NCBI RefSeq assembly: GCF_900659635.1
Contig: NZ_CAACVB010000073.1
Location: forward strand, 1-32,679
DNA length: 32,679 bases
Source of the DNA: Actinomadura roseirufa
GTDB lineage: Bacteria > Actinomycetota > Actinomycetes > Streptosporangiales > Streptosporangiaceae
Direction of reading: 5' to 3'
Positions 6,327-13,913 of the stretch are shown here, one piece after another. The first letter of the stretch is position 1. The number at the start of each line of letters is the position of its first letter. The position numbers were made by a program, and so were the translations under genes. Below the pieces are notes generated by a model. That model saw only the letters and a list, made by a program, of their open reading frames with translations. It was not told the origin of the DNA and made no database searches.

Positions 6327-8546
6327 ATGAAACGGAATCTCGCCGCTTCGCTCGGCGGCTGGAGCGCGCGCCACCGGCTGGCGGCCCTGCTCGGCTGGCT
6401 CGCGTTCGTCGTGGCCGCCGCGGTGCTCGGCGGGGCGGCCGGCCAGGTCTCGATGGCCGATCACGAGAACGGCGCGGGCCGGTCGACGCAGGCGGCGCGG
6501 ATCATCGACGACGCCAAGGTCGAGAACCCCGACCGGGAGACGGTGCTGATCTCCGGCGGGTCGCACGCCGCCGGGTCGCCCGAGATGACCCGCGCCGTGG
6601 CCGCCGTCCGCCAGCACGTGCAGGCCACCGGTGTGATCACGGACCTGCGGCCGGACGCGGTGGCCAAGGACCGCCGCCACGTGATCGTCCAGTTCGCGCT
6701 CAAGGAGGCGCCGGACGGGGCACCGGACCCGCTGCCCGCGGTCGAGGACGCCGTGGGCCGGGCGGCGCGCGACAACCCGTCGGTGAAGATCGGCCAGTTC
6801 GGCGGCGCCACCGCCGACAAGTGGTTCGGGGACGCGGTCGGCGGCGACTTCAAGCGCGCCGAGCTGACCGCGGTGCCGCTGGCCGTGGGGATCCTGCTGG
6901 TGGCGTTCGGGGCGCTGCTGGCGGCCGTCCTGCCGGTGCTGCTGGCGCTGACGGCGTTCGTCGCGGCGGGCGGACTGCTCGCCGTCGCCAGCCACGCGGT
7001 GCACATGGACGACACGACGAACTCGGTGATGCTGCTGATGGGCCTCGCCGTCGGGGTCGACTACTGCCTGTTCTACCTCAAGCGGGAGCGGGAGGAGCGG
7101 GCCCGCGGCCTGGACCGGGAGGCGGCGCTGGCGGTCGCGGCGGCCACCTCGGGACGGTCGGTACTGATCTCGGGACTGACCGTGATGGTGGCCATGGCCG
7201 GGATGTTCCTGTCCGGGCTGCTGCTGTTCGAGGGGTTCGCGATCGCGACGATCCTCGTGGTCTGCATCGCGATGCTCGGCTCGGTGACCGTCCTGCCCGC
7301 GCTGCTGGCCCTGCTCGGCGACCGGGTCGAGTTCGGCCGGATCCCGCTGCCGGGCCGTAGCCGGGCCGCGCGCCGGCGCGGCGAGGGGCGGCCGGGGCCG
7401 GTGGCGGCGCTGCTGCGGCCCGTTCTCGCGCGGCCCGGGACCGCGGCGATCCTGTCCGCCGGCCTGCTGCTGGCGCTCGCGGCGCCCGCGCTCGGCATGC
7501 GGACCGAGCGGCTGGCGCTCGACCAGCAGATCCCGCCGGGCGAGCCCATCGCCCGGACCTACAAGGAGCTGAAGGCGGCCTTCCCCGGCAACCCGGAGCC
7601 CGCGGGCGTCGTGCTGAAGGCCGACGACATCCGCTCGCCGCGGGCGCGGGCGGCGATCGAGGAGCTGCGGCGGCGGGCCGTGGCGTCCGGGGAGATGAAC
7701 GAGCCCATCGAGGTGACCGTGCACGAGAAGGCGAACATCGCGGAGATCGCGGTGCCGCTCGCGGGGACCGGCGCCGACGCCGCGTCCCGGCACGCGCTGA
7801 GCACGCTGCGCGACCGGATCGTCCCGGAGACCGTCGGACGGGCCGGTGAGGCCGCCGTGGGCGGGCAGCTCGCCTCCTCGGTCGACTACAACGCGCGGCT
7901 GCGCGCGGGCATCGTGCCGGTGTTCCTGTTCGTCATGGGCATCACGTTCCTGCTGATGCTGGTCTTCTTCCGCTCGTTGGCCGTCGCGGCGACCGCGATC
8001 GTCCTGAACCTGCTGTCGGTCGGCGCCGCGTACGGGGTGATGGTCGCGGTGTTCCAGCACGGCTGGGGCGACGGCCTGGTCGGCACGCACGCGGCGGGAG
8101 CGCTGGAGGCGTGGATCCCGCTGTTCGTGTTCGTCGTGCTGTTCGGGCTGTCGATGGACTACCACGTGTTCGTCGTGTCGCGGATCCGTGAGGCGCACGA
8201 GCGGGGGCTGGCCGCGGGGCCCGCCGTCCGGGAGGGGATCACCGCGACGGCGGGCGCCGTGACCAGCGCCGCCGTCATCATGATCGCCACGTTCGGGGTG
8301 TTCGGGACGCTGTCGATGCAGGACTTCAAGCAGCTCGGCGTGGGCCTCTCGGTGGCCGTGCTGATCGACGCGACGGTCGTCCGGGTGGTGCTGCTGCCGG
8401 CGGTGATGGCGCTGCTCGGCCCGGCGAACTGGTACCTGCCCCGGTGGCTCGGCTGGCTGCCGCGCCTCTCGCACGGGGCGGAGGCCCCGGGAGAGGGGCA
8501 CCCGGACGAGCGGCCGGAGGCGGCCGCGGCGCCCGCCGCATCCTGA
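6327..8546 (+). CDS. MMPL/RND-family membrane exporter (739 aa)
   Basis: MMPL proteins use the proton gradient to move lipids or hydrophobic compounds outward across the plasma membrane. The sequence shows the duplicated RND plan: a first helix at about 15-40, an external domain (about 40-185), a bundle of helices with VGVDYCLFYLKRE, a central helix near 375, a second external domain (about 390-520), and a second bundle with GLSMDYHVFVVSR. The two Asp-Tyr pairs correspond to the proton-relay positions of MmpL proteins. At 739 residues it is a typical actinobacterial length. The ATG at 6327 is preceded by AGGGGA. No lipid-synthesis gene is adjacent, so the substrate is unknown. Control by the divergent two-component pair is likely. 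Confidence 0.92.
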   Translation: MKRNLAASLGGWSARHRLAALLGWLAFVVAAAVLGGAAGQVSMADHENGAGRSTQAARIIDDAKVENPDRETVLISGGSHAAGSPEMTRAVAAVRQHVQATGVITDLRPDAVAKDRRHVIVQFALKEAPDGAPDPLPAVEDAVGRAARDNPSVKIGQFGGATADKWFGDAVGGDFKRAELTAVPLAVGILLVAFGALLAAVLPVLLALTAFVAAGGLLAVASHAVHMDDTTNSVMLLMGLAVGVDYCLFYLKREREERARGLDREAALAVAAATSGRSVLISGLTVMVAMAGMFLSGLLLFEGFAIATILVVCIAMLGSVTVLPALLALLGDRVEFGRIPLPGRSRAARRRGEGRPGPVAALLRPVLARPGTAAILSAGLLLALAAPALGMRTERLALDQQIPPGEPIARTYKELKAAFPGNPEPAGVVLKADDIRSPRARAAIEELRRRAVASGEMNEPIEVTVHEKANIAEIAVPLAGTGADAASRHALSTLRDRIVPETVGRAGEAAVGGQLASSVDYNARLRAGIVPVFLFVMGITFLLMLVFFRSLAVAATAIVLNLLSVGAAYGVMVAVFQHGWGDGLVGTHAAGALEAWIPLFVFVVLFGLSMDYHVFVVSRIREAHERGLAAGPAVREGITATAGAVTSAAVIMIATFGVFGTLSMQDFKQLGVGLSVAVLIDATVVRVVLLPAVMALLGPANWYLPRWLGWLPRLSHGAEAPGEGHPDERPEAAAAPAAS

Positions 8547-8554
8547 ATGTAGGT

Positions 8555-8603
8555 CGAACCTAAATTTCGTTTGACCAAGTAAGTGGGACGAGCCTAAAGT
8601 TCG
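8555..8603. repeat. 15-bp direct repeat in the DHA2 exporter promoter
   Basis: CGAACCTAAATTTCG (8555-8569) and CGAGCCTAAAGTTCG (8589-8603) match at 13 of 15 positions with starts 34 bp apart. The second copy overlaps the proposed -10 element and the centre of the large palindrome. The spacing is close to three helical turns, so two protein molecules could bind the same face of the DNA. Confidence 0.6.
8571..8600 (+). promoter_or_regulatory. Sigma-70-like promoter of the DHA2 exporter-mca operon
   Basis: TTGACC (8571-8576) and TAAAGT (8595-8600) are separated by 18 bases, close to the housekeeping consensus. Transcription would begin near 8607, about 24 bases before the ATG at 8631. The spacer is almost exactly the left arm of the palindrome at 8575-8622, so a protein bound there would block RNA polymerase. 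Confidence 0.6.
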
Positions 8604-8622
8604 GCTCGTTCCACTTACTTGG
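8575..8622. promoter_or_regulatory. 48-bp near-perfect palindrome over the promoter and ribosome-binding site of the exporter gene
   Basis: The 20-bp left arm (8575-8594, starting CCAAGTAAGTGG) and right arm (8603-8622, ending CCACTTACTTGG) pair at 19 of 20 positions around the 8-base centre TAAAGTTC. The only mismatch would be a G-U pair in RNA. The left arm fills the promoter spacer, the centre holds the -10 element, and the last two bases of the right arm begin the GGAGG ribosome-binding site. Because transcription should start inside the right arm, it is more likely a DNA operator than an RNA hairpin; read-through mRNA from the MMPL gene would carry the full hairpin. No regulator gene is adjacent. 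Confidence 0.75.
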
Positions 8623-8630
8623 AGGTTCCG

Positions 8631-10061
8631 ATGACCACCGCGCCCGTCCGCGCCGCCGCGCGGCCGCCCGAACGGCTCGACCCGGCGCTGCTCAAGATGT
8701 CGTTCGTCCTGGTCCTCGGCCCGATCCTGGCCCTGCTCGACACGACGATCGTCAACGTCGGGCTGGCCGCCGTCGCCCGCGACTTCCACAGCCCCCTCGG
8801 CACCGTCCAGTGGGTGTCGGCCGGCTACCTGCTGGCGATCTCGATGGTCATGCCGCTGGCGGGCTGGGCGAGCGACCGCTTCGGCGCCCGGACGATGTGG
8901 ATGATCTCCGTCGCGCTGTTCACCGTGGGCTCCGCGCTGTGCGGGCTGGCCTGGTCGGCGGGCAGTCTCATCGTGTTCCGGGTGCTGCAGGGCGTGGGCG
9001 GCGGGCTCATCCAGCCGATCGGCCAGTCGATCGTCGTCCGCGCCGCCGGGCCCGCCCGGCTCGGCCGGGTCTTCGGCGTGACCGTGCTGCCGATGACCTT
9101 CGCGCCCGTCCTCGGGCCGGTGCTCGGCGGGCTCATCGTCGAGCGGCTCGACTGGCGCTGGATGTTCCTGGTGAACGTCCCGCTGGGGCTGCTCACGCTG
9201 CTCCTCGCGGCCCGGTACGTGCCGGCCGACGGCGCGCGCGGCCAGGGCGGCACACGGCTCGACCTGCTCGGCGTCGCGCTGCTGTCCCCGGGGCTCGCCG
9301 CGCTCGTGTACGGCTTCTCCGAGGTCGGCGACGCCGGCGGGTTCGGCTCCGCCCGCGTCGCGGGCGCCCTGGCGGCCGGGGCGGCGCTGCTGCTCGGGTA
9401 CGGCGCGCACGCGCTGCGCCGCCGCGGGAACGCGCTGATCGACCTGCGGCTGTTCGCCCGGCGCGGCTTCGCGGTCGCCACGGCCAACTCGTTCCTGCAA
9501 GGCGCCGCGCTCTACAGCTCCATGCTCCTGCTACCGCTGTACTACCAGCAGGTCGAGCACGCCTCCGCGCTGGAGGCCGGGCTGCTGCTGGCACCGCAGG
9601 CGCTCGGCACGGCCGTCGCGACGTTCTTCGCCGGCCGTCTCGCGGACCGGATGGCGCCCCGTCCGCTCATCCTGACCGGCATCGCGCTGACCCTCGTCGG
9701 GACGCTCGCGTTCACCCAGCTCGGGTCCGGCCCGGCCGGATGGCTGCTGGTCGTGTCACTGGTCGTGCGGGGCGCCGGGCTCGGCGTCGTCATGGCGCCC
9801 GGGATGGCGACCATCTACTCCAGCGTCGAGCCGCACGAGACCGCCCGCGCCGCCGGGGCGGTCAACACGCTCAACCGGGTCGGCGGTTCGCTCGGCACGG
9901 CCGTGCTCGCGGTCGTCCTGCAGAACACGCTCAGCCACCACGCCGCCCCCGCCGCCGCTTACGGCGAGACGTTCTGGTGGGCGGTCGGCCTGTCGGCGGT
10001 CACCCTCGTCCCCGCGCTCTTCTACCCCTCACGCCGCCCCACCCGAAAGGAGACCGCATGA
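8631..10061 (+). CDS. DHA2-family (EmrB/QacA-type) MFS drug exporter (476 aa)
   Basis: A plasma-membrane, proton-driven exporter of the 14-helix type, usually for drugs or other toxic organics. The first helix carries LDTTIVNVGLAAVARDF, the hallmark start of DHA2 pumps. It is followed by motif A (GWASDRFGARTMWM) and motif C-like glycine/proline repeats (PVLGPVLGGLIVERLDWRW). The ATG at 8631 is set by GGAGG at 8621-8625. The gene overlaps the next one by four bases (ATGA at 10058-10061), so the exporter and a mycothiol S-conjugate amidase are made together. That pairing suggests the pump removes detoxification products such as mercapturates; this is an inference. Confidence 0.92.
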   Translation: MTTAPVRAAARPPERLDPALLKMSFVLVLGPILALLDTTIVNVGLAAVARDFHSPLGTVQWVSAGYLLAISMVMPLAGWASDRFGARTMWMISVALFTVGSALCGLAWSAGSLIVFRVLQGVGGGLIQPIGQSIVVRAAGPARLGRVFGVTVLPMTFAPVLGPVLGGLIVERLDWRWMFLVNVPLGLLTLLLAARYVPADGARGQGGTRLDLLGVALLSPGLAALVYGFSEVGDAGGFGSARVAGALAAGAALLLGYGAHALRRRGNALIDLRLFARRGFAVATANSFLQGAALYSSMLLLPLYYQQVEHASALEAGLLLAPQALGTAVATFFAGRLADRMAPRPLILTGIALTLVGTLAFTQLGSGPAGWLLVVSLVVRGAGLGVVMAPGMATIYSSVEPHETARAAGAVNTLNRVGGSLGTAVLAVVLQNTLSHHAAPAAAYGETFWWAVGLSAVTLVPALFYPSRRPTRKETA

Positions 10062-10897
10062 ACCCGCGCGTGTCCGGTGAACGCCCGCGACTGCTGTCCG
10101 TGCACGCCCATCCGGACGACGAGTCGAGCAAGGGCGCCGCCACCCTGGCCAAGTACGCCGCCGAGGGCGCCGACGTCCTGGTCGCGACCTGCACCGGCGG
10201 GGAGCGCGGCGACGTCCTCAACCCGGCGATGGACCGGCCGGGAGTCCGCGGCGACCTGGCCGCGGTCCGGCGCGCGGAGCTCGCCGCGGCCTGCGCGGTC
10301 CTCGGCGTCCGGCAGCGCTCGCTCGGCTTCGCGGACTCGGGCCTGCCCGCCGCGGGAGCGGAGCCGCCGGACGGGTCGTTCGCGCGCCTCCCCCTCACCG
10401 ACGCCGCCCGTCCGCTGGTGGCGCTGATCCGCGAGTTCCGCCCGCACGTCGTCGTCACCTACGACGAGACGGGCGGCTACCCCCACCCGGACCATGTCAG
10501 GACCCACGAGGTGACGATGGAGGCGTTCGACGCGGCGGACGACCCGTCCCGCTACCCAGGGACTGGCGAGCCGTGGCGCCCGCTCAAGCTCTACTACCAG
10601 GGCGCCTTCTCCCGGTCGTGGTTCCAGGCACTGCACGACGGGCTGACCGCACGCGGCCTGGAGTCGGCCATCGGGCCGATCATCGCGGACTGGCCCGACA
10701 CCGCGCCCGAACTGGAGATCACCACCCGGGTCCCGTGCGCGGAGTACTTCGACGTCCGGGACCGGGCCCTGCTCGCGCACGCCACGCAGATCGACCCGGA
10801 GGCGGGCTTCATGGCCCATCCCCGCGACGTCGAACGGGCGGTGTGGCCCACCGAGGACTACCGGCTGGCGCGCGCACGTCCCGGCGCCGCTTCCTGA
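10058..10897 (+). CDS. mca: Mycothiol S-conjugate amidase (279 aa)
   Basis: Mca is a cytoplasmic zinc amidase. Once a toxin is captured on mycothiol, it cuts the conjugate to a mercapturic acid, which leaves the cell, and to GlcN-inositol, which is recycled. The LmbE/PIG-L fold is clear: AHPDDE (17-22) gives zinc ligands His18 and Asp21 and catalytic Asp20, and HPDH (143-146) gives the third ligand His146. CTGGERGDVLNPAMD (45-59) is more typical of Mca than of the related deacetylase MshB. AAAGGAGA precedes the ATG, which overlaps the exporter stop codon. Alternatives are MshB or another PIG-L deacetylase; the operon with an exporter favours Mca. Confidence 0.87.
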   Translation: MNPRVSGERPRLLSVHAHPDDESSKGAATLAKYAAEGADVLVATCTGGERGDVLNPAMDRPGVRGDLAAVRRAELAAACAVLGVRQRSLGFADSGLPAAGAEPPDGSFARLPLTDAARPLVALIREFRPHVVVTYDETGGYPHPDHVRTHEVTMEAFDAADDPSRYPGTGEPWRPLKLYYQGAFSRSWFQALHDGLTARGLESAIGPIIADWPDTAPELEITTRVPCAEYFDVRDRALLAHATQIDPEAGFMAHPRDVERAVWPTEDYRLARARPGAAS

Positions 10898-10933
10898 GGA
10901 CGACCTGTTCGCGGGGCTGTGACCCGCCGCCCC

Positions 10934-11782
10934 TTACAGCGCGACGAAGTTGAGGCCGCGGCGCTTCAGGGTGGGGATGACCGTGCGCAGCGCCGCGAGC
11001 GTCTGCGTCCGGTCGCCGCCGCCGTCATGGCACAGCAGGATGTTGCCGGACTTCGCCGACAACATCGTCTTGCGGATACTCCCGACACCCGGCCGTGCCC
11101 AGTCGCGCGGGTCGACGGCCCAGTCGATCGGGAGCATCCCGTGCTCGGCGGTCAGCTCCAGGACGTTCTTCGACCAGGCGCCGCCCGGCGAGCGGAAGAA
11201 CTGCGGCACCACGCCGGTGACGTCGGAGATCCGCTTGTGCGCGTCCACGATCTCCTTCTTGACCCGCTTGCGGGGCAGGTGCGCGATGGTGATCGGGTGG
11301 GTCATCGTGTGGTTGCAGATCTGGTGGCCCCCGTCGGCGATCCGCCGGGTGAGCTTCGGGAACTCCTTGACCTGCTCGCCGATGATGAAGAACGTCGCGT
11401 GGATCCGGTGCTCGGCCAGCAGGTCGAGGACGCGCGGCGTCCACAGCGGGCTCGGCCCGTCGTCGATGGTCAGCGCGATCGTGTTCGGCGGCGGCGCCGG
11501 GGACAGCTGCGTCAGCTCCCGCACCGGCGTCTTCAGCGCGGTGAGCTTCCCGGGCGTCCACGGCGCGGGACGCGGCGTCGGGACGGGCTTCGGGGTCGGC
11601 GTCGGATGAATGACCGGCCGGGCCCGGGGCGTCGTCCGGCCGGGACCGGCGACCGCCCGGGACCCCCGCGCGGGGACCGCGCCGTCCGCGGCCAGGGCGG
11701 CGAGGCCGGCGGCCGCGCCCATCAACCAGAGCGCTTTGCGGCGGGACGTCCCGCCTGCCTCCTCATCCTCCACAAGTCCCAC
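10934..11782 (-). CDS. Tat-exported polysaccharide deacetylase, NodB-type (282 aa)
   Basis: This carbohydrate esterase family 4 enzyme removes acetyl groups from an N-acetylated polymer such as peptidoglycan or chitin outside the cell. The N-terminus has SRRKALWLMG followed by a hydrophobic, Ala-rich helix, a twin-arginine signal. A Pro/Thr linker (about 57-75, with alternating P-T-P) leads to the catalytic domain. Its motifs are intact: LTIDDGPS with the Asp pair, NHTMTHP with the two metal-binding His, RSPGGAW, DPRDW and LLCHDGGG. The GTG at 11782 is used; a second in-frame GTG three codons later is possible, and no clear ribosome-binding site precedes either. The gene converges on mca with 36 bases between them. 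Confidence 0.88.
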   Translation of the reverse strand: MGLVEDEEAGGTSRRKALWLMGAAAGLAALAADGAVPARGSRAVAGPGRTTPRARPVIHPTPTPKPVPTPRPAPWTPGKLTALKTPVRELTQLSPAPPPNTIALTIDDGPSPLWTPRVLDLLAEHRIHATFFIIGEQVKEFPKLTRRIADGGHQICNHTMTHPITIAHLPRKRVKKEIVDAHKRISDVTGVVPQFFRSPGGAWSKNVLELTAEHGMLPIDWAVDPRDWARPGVGSIRKTMLSAKSGNILLCHDGGGDRTQTLAALRTVIPTLKRRGLNFVAL

Positions 11783-11876
11783 GCTATCGGGGTTTTGTGC
11801 GGGTAGGAGAGCGCTATGGGATCACAATCGGCTGAACGAGGATGAGAACCGCGAACATTCGTCGGCGGCGGGCGGG

Positions 11877-12695
11877 ATGACCGCCGCCGCGGCCGCCACG
11901 GCGGTGAACGCCGCGGCGAGTGCGGCACCGCAGGTCGGGCCGCTGCTGGCGCTCGTCCTGGTCGCGCTCGCGGCGGTGGCGGCGCTACTGGTGCGGCTCG
12001 GCGGGCTCGGCCTCGGGCGCGACATGGCCGTCGCGGCGGGGCGCGCCGCCGCGCAGCTCACCGCGGTGTCGCTCGTCATCACGGCGGTGCTGCGCAGCGC
12101 CGGCTGGACCGCGGCGTTCGTCGCGGGGATGGTCGTGGTCGCCGTCGCGACCGCGGGCCGCCGCATCACCGGCGCGCTGCGCGGGCCCGCCTGGTGGACG
12201 GCGCTGCCGATCGTCGCGGGGGTCGCGCCCGTCCTGGCGCTGCTCACCGCGTCCACGCTGGTGCCCGCGCGGCCGGTCGCGGTGCTGCCGATCGCCGGCA
12301 TCTTCATCGGCGGCGCGATGACCGCGACCGGGCTCACCGGCCGCCGCGCGCTGGACGAGCTGGCCGCCCGGCGCGGCGAGTACGAGGGCGGCCTCGCGCT
12401 CGGCCTGCCGCCGCGCGAGGCCGCGCTGGAGGTGTGCCGGCCCGCCGCCGCGCTCGCGCTGTTCCCCGTCCTCGACCAGACCCGCACCGTCGGGCTGGTG
12501 ACGCTGCCGGGCGCGTTCGTGGGCGTGCTGCTGGGCGGCGCCGACCCGGTCGAGGCCGGCGCGACCCAGCTGCTCGTCCTCATCGGCCTGCTGGCGATCG
12601 AGGCGGTCGCGGTGCTCATCACGCTGGAGCTGGTCGCCACCGGCCGCGTGCGCCGGGCCGGGACGACCCCGCCCGGCGCGGTGCCGGGCAGGTGA
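11877..12695 (+). CDS. FetB/YbbM-like ABC transporter permease, UPF0014 family (272 aa)
   Basis: The protein is almost wholly hydrophobic, with about six to seven helices. It carries the family's signature stretch after the middle helices (PIAGIFIGGAMTATGLTGRR, then ELAARRGEYEGGLALGLPPREA) and LDQTRTVGLVTLPGAFVGVLLGGADP. E. coli FetB pairs with the ATPase FetA in iron export; metal or oxidative-stress roles are known only there. No ATPase gene lies nearby, so the partner must be elsewhere or the protein works differently. The ATG at 11877 gives the family's usual length and has only a weak GGCGGGCGGG upstream. It is transcribed divergently from the deacetylase and ends six bases from the ridA stop codon. 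Confidence 0.8.
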   Translation: MTAAAAATAVNAAASAAPQVGPLLALVLVALAAVAALLVRLGGLGLGRDMAVAAGRAAAQLTAVSLVITAVLRSAGWTAAFVAGMVVVAVATAGRRITGALRGPAWWTALPIVAGVAPVLALLTASTLVPARPVAVLPIAGIFIGGAMTATGLTGRRALDELAARRGEYEGGLALGLPPREAALEVCRPAAALALFPVLDQTRTVGLVTLPGAFVGVLLGGADPVEAGATQLLVLIGLLAIEAVAVLITLELVATGRVRRAGTTPPGAVPGR

Positions 12696-12701
12696 GCGGG
12701 G

Positions 12702-13109
12702 TCAGTCCGCGACGCAGGCGAGGGCGTCGATCTCGACGAGCATCGCCGGGTGCGGCAGCTCCACCGCGACCGTCGTCCGGCTGGGCAGGACGCCGCTCGG
12801 GCAGTTCTCCTTCACGAACGCGGCGTACGCCTCGTTCATCGCGGCGAAGTCGTCGCGGGTCGACAGGTAGACGCGGAACATCATCACGTCCTCGACGCTC
12901 GCGCCGCCCGCCTCCAGGATCGCCTTGACGTTCTCCAGGACGCGCGTGGTCTGCGCCTTCACGTCGCCGGGGTGGATGAACTCGCCGGTGGCGGGGTCCT
13001 GCGGGCCCTGTCCGGACACCTGGAGCAGCGGCCCCTTGCGCACGCCCTGGGAGAACGCCCACGCGGCGGCGGGCGCCTTGTCCGTGCTGACCTGCGTCTT
13101 GTCTGCCAT
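12702..13109 (-). CDS. RidA/YjgF-family enamine/imine deaminase (135 aa)
   Basis: RidA proteins hydrolyse reactive 2-imino/enamine acids released by PLP dehydratases, preventing damage to other PLP enzymes. The length is typical. Conserved parts include FSQGVRKG, QGPQDPATGEF, NVKAILEAGGAS, FRVYLS, and the C-terminal pair SRTTVAVELP with VEIDALA, which supply the active-site Arg and Glu. AGAGGAAA lies before the ATG. It is last in the leftward pfkB-iclR-ridA operon and sits in the same locus as a PLP dehydratase-like enzyme, whose product it probably clears. Confidence 0.92.
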   Translation of the reverse strand: MADKTQVSTDKAPAAAWAFSQGVRKGPLLQVSGQGPQDPATGEFIHPGDVKAQTTRVLENVKAILEAGGASVEDVMMFRVYLSTRDDFAAMNEAYAAFVKENCPSGVLPSRTTVAVELPHPAMLVEIDALACVAD

Positions 13110-13133
13110 ATCTGTTTCCTCTCAGTGTTCCTG

Positions 13134-13913
13134 TCACTGTTCCCGGTTCTCCGCCGCGCCCTCGTCGTCCCCGGCCGTGTGCCCGCAGTCGGCGGAGATG
13201 GCGCGGGTGGTGGCGAGAAGCTCGGGCAGCAGCCCGAGGACCTCGTCGCGGCCGAGCAGGACCTCCGGCACCGAGACCGAGACGGCCGCGACGACGCGTC
13301 CCGAGGCGTCCCGGACGGGCGCGGCGACGCAGCGGATGAACGCCTCGTGCTCGGCGTCGTCGAGCGCGTAGCCCCGCGTGGCGACACGGTCGAGCTCGTC
13401 CAGCAGCGCGCGGGGACCGGTCAGCGTGTGCTCGGTGAACCGGGTGTACTCGATCTCGGCGGCGACCCTGCGGCGGCCCGGCTCCGGCAGGTCGGCGAGC
13501 AGCACCTTGGCGATGGCGGTGGCGTGCAACGGCATCGCCAGCCCCACCCGCGAGTACATGCGGATCGCGTGCCGCGAGTCGTACTTGTCGAGGTAGACGA
13601 CGGCACCGCCCTCGTACACGCCGAGGTGGACGGTCTGGCCGGTCGCCTCGTTCAGCCGGGCCAGGTGCGGCGCGGCGATGTCGCGGACGCCGCGCTGCTC
13701 CAGCGCGGCGCCGGCCAGCGCGAACACGCGGGCGCCGAGGTGGAAGCGGTGCTCGCCGTCGCGGTGCACGAACCGCTCCTCCTCCAGGGTCCGCAGCAGC
13801 CGCAGCACGGTCGTCTTGTGCACGCCGGCGTGGGCGGCCAGCTCGTCGAGGTTGCGCGGCCCCTCGCCCAGCTCGATCAGCAGGCCGAGCGCGCGGCCGA
13901 GGCTCTGGCTCAT
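13134..13913 (-). CDS. IclR-family transcriptional regulator (259 aa)
   Basis: Residues 1-60 are the winged helix-turn-helix (AAHAGVHKTTVLRLLRTLEEE). Residues about 75-245 are the IclR effector domain (GQTVHLGVYEGGAVVYLDK, PLHATAIAKVLLA, GYALDDAEHEAFIRCVAAPV). Members bind small metabolites; KdgR, which senses 2-keto-3-deoxygluconate, is a classic case. The start codon overlaps the kinase stop (ATGA, 13910-13913), so it is coupled to the sugar kinase. The best operator candidate is the TTGCA...TGCAA repeat in the divergent promoter region (15016-15030). Repressor or activator action cannot be told from sequence. Confidence 0.93.
   Translation of the reverse strand: MSQSLGRALGLLIELGEGPRNLDELAAHAGVHKTTVLRLLRTLEEERFVHRDGEHRFHLGARVFALAGAALEQRGVRDIAAPHLARLNEATGQTVHLGVYEGGAVVYLDKYDSRHAIRMYSRVGLAMPLHATAIAKVLLADLPEPGRRRVAAEIEYTRFTEHTLTGPRALLDELDRVATRGYALDDAEHEAFIRCVAAPVRDASGRVVAAVSVSVPEVLLGRDEVLGLLPELLATTRAISADCGHTAGDDEGAAENREQ

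Noticed and set aside
6315..9500. Open frame of 1,061 codons opposite the MMPL and DHA2 exporter genes
   Set aside because: Low-complexity Arg/Gln/Pro/His translation mirroring the bias of the real genes on the plus strand.
10058..10897. MshB (mycothiol biosynthesis deacetylase) as the identity of the PIG-L protein
   Set aside because: GGERGDVLNPAMD and the exporter operon are more typical of Mca; MshB cannot be fully excluded without an alignment.
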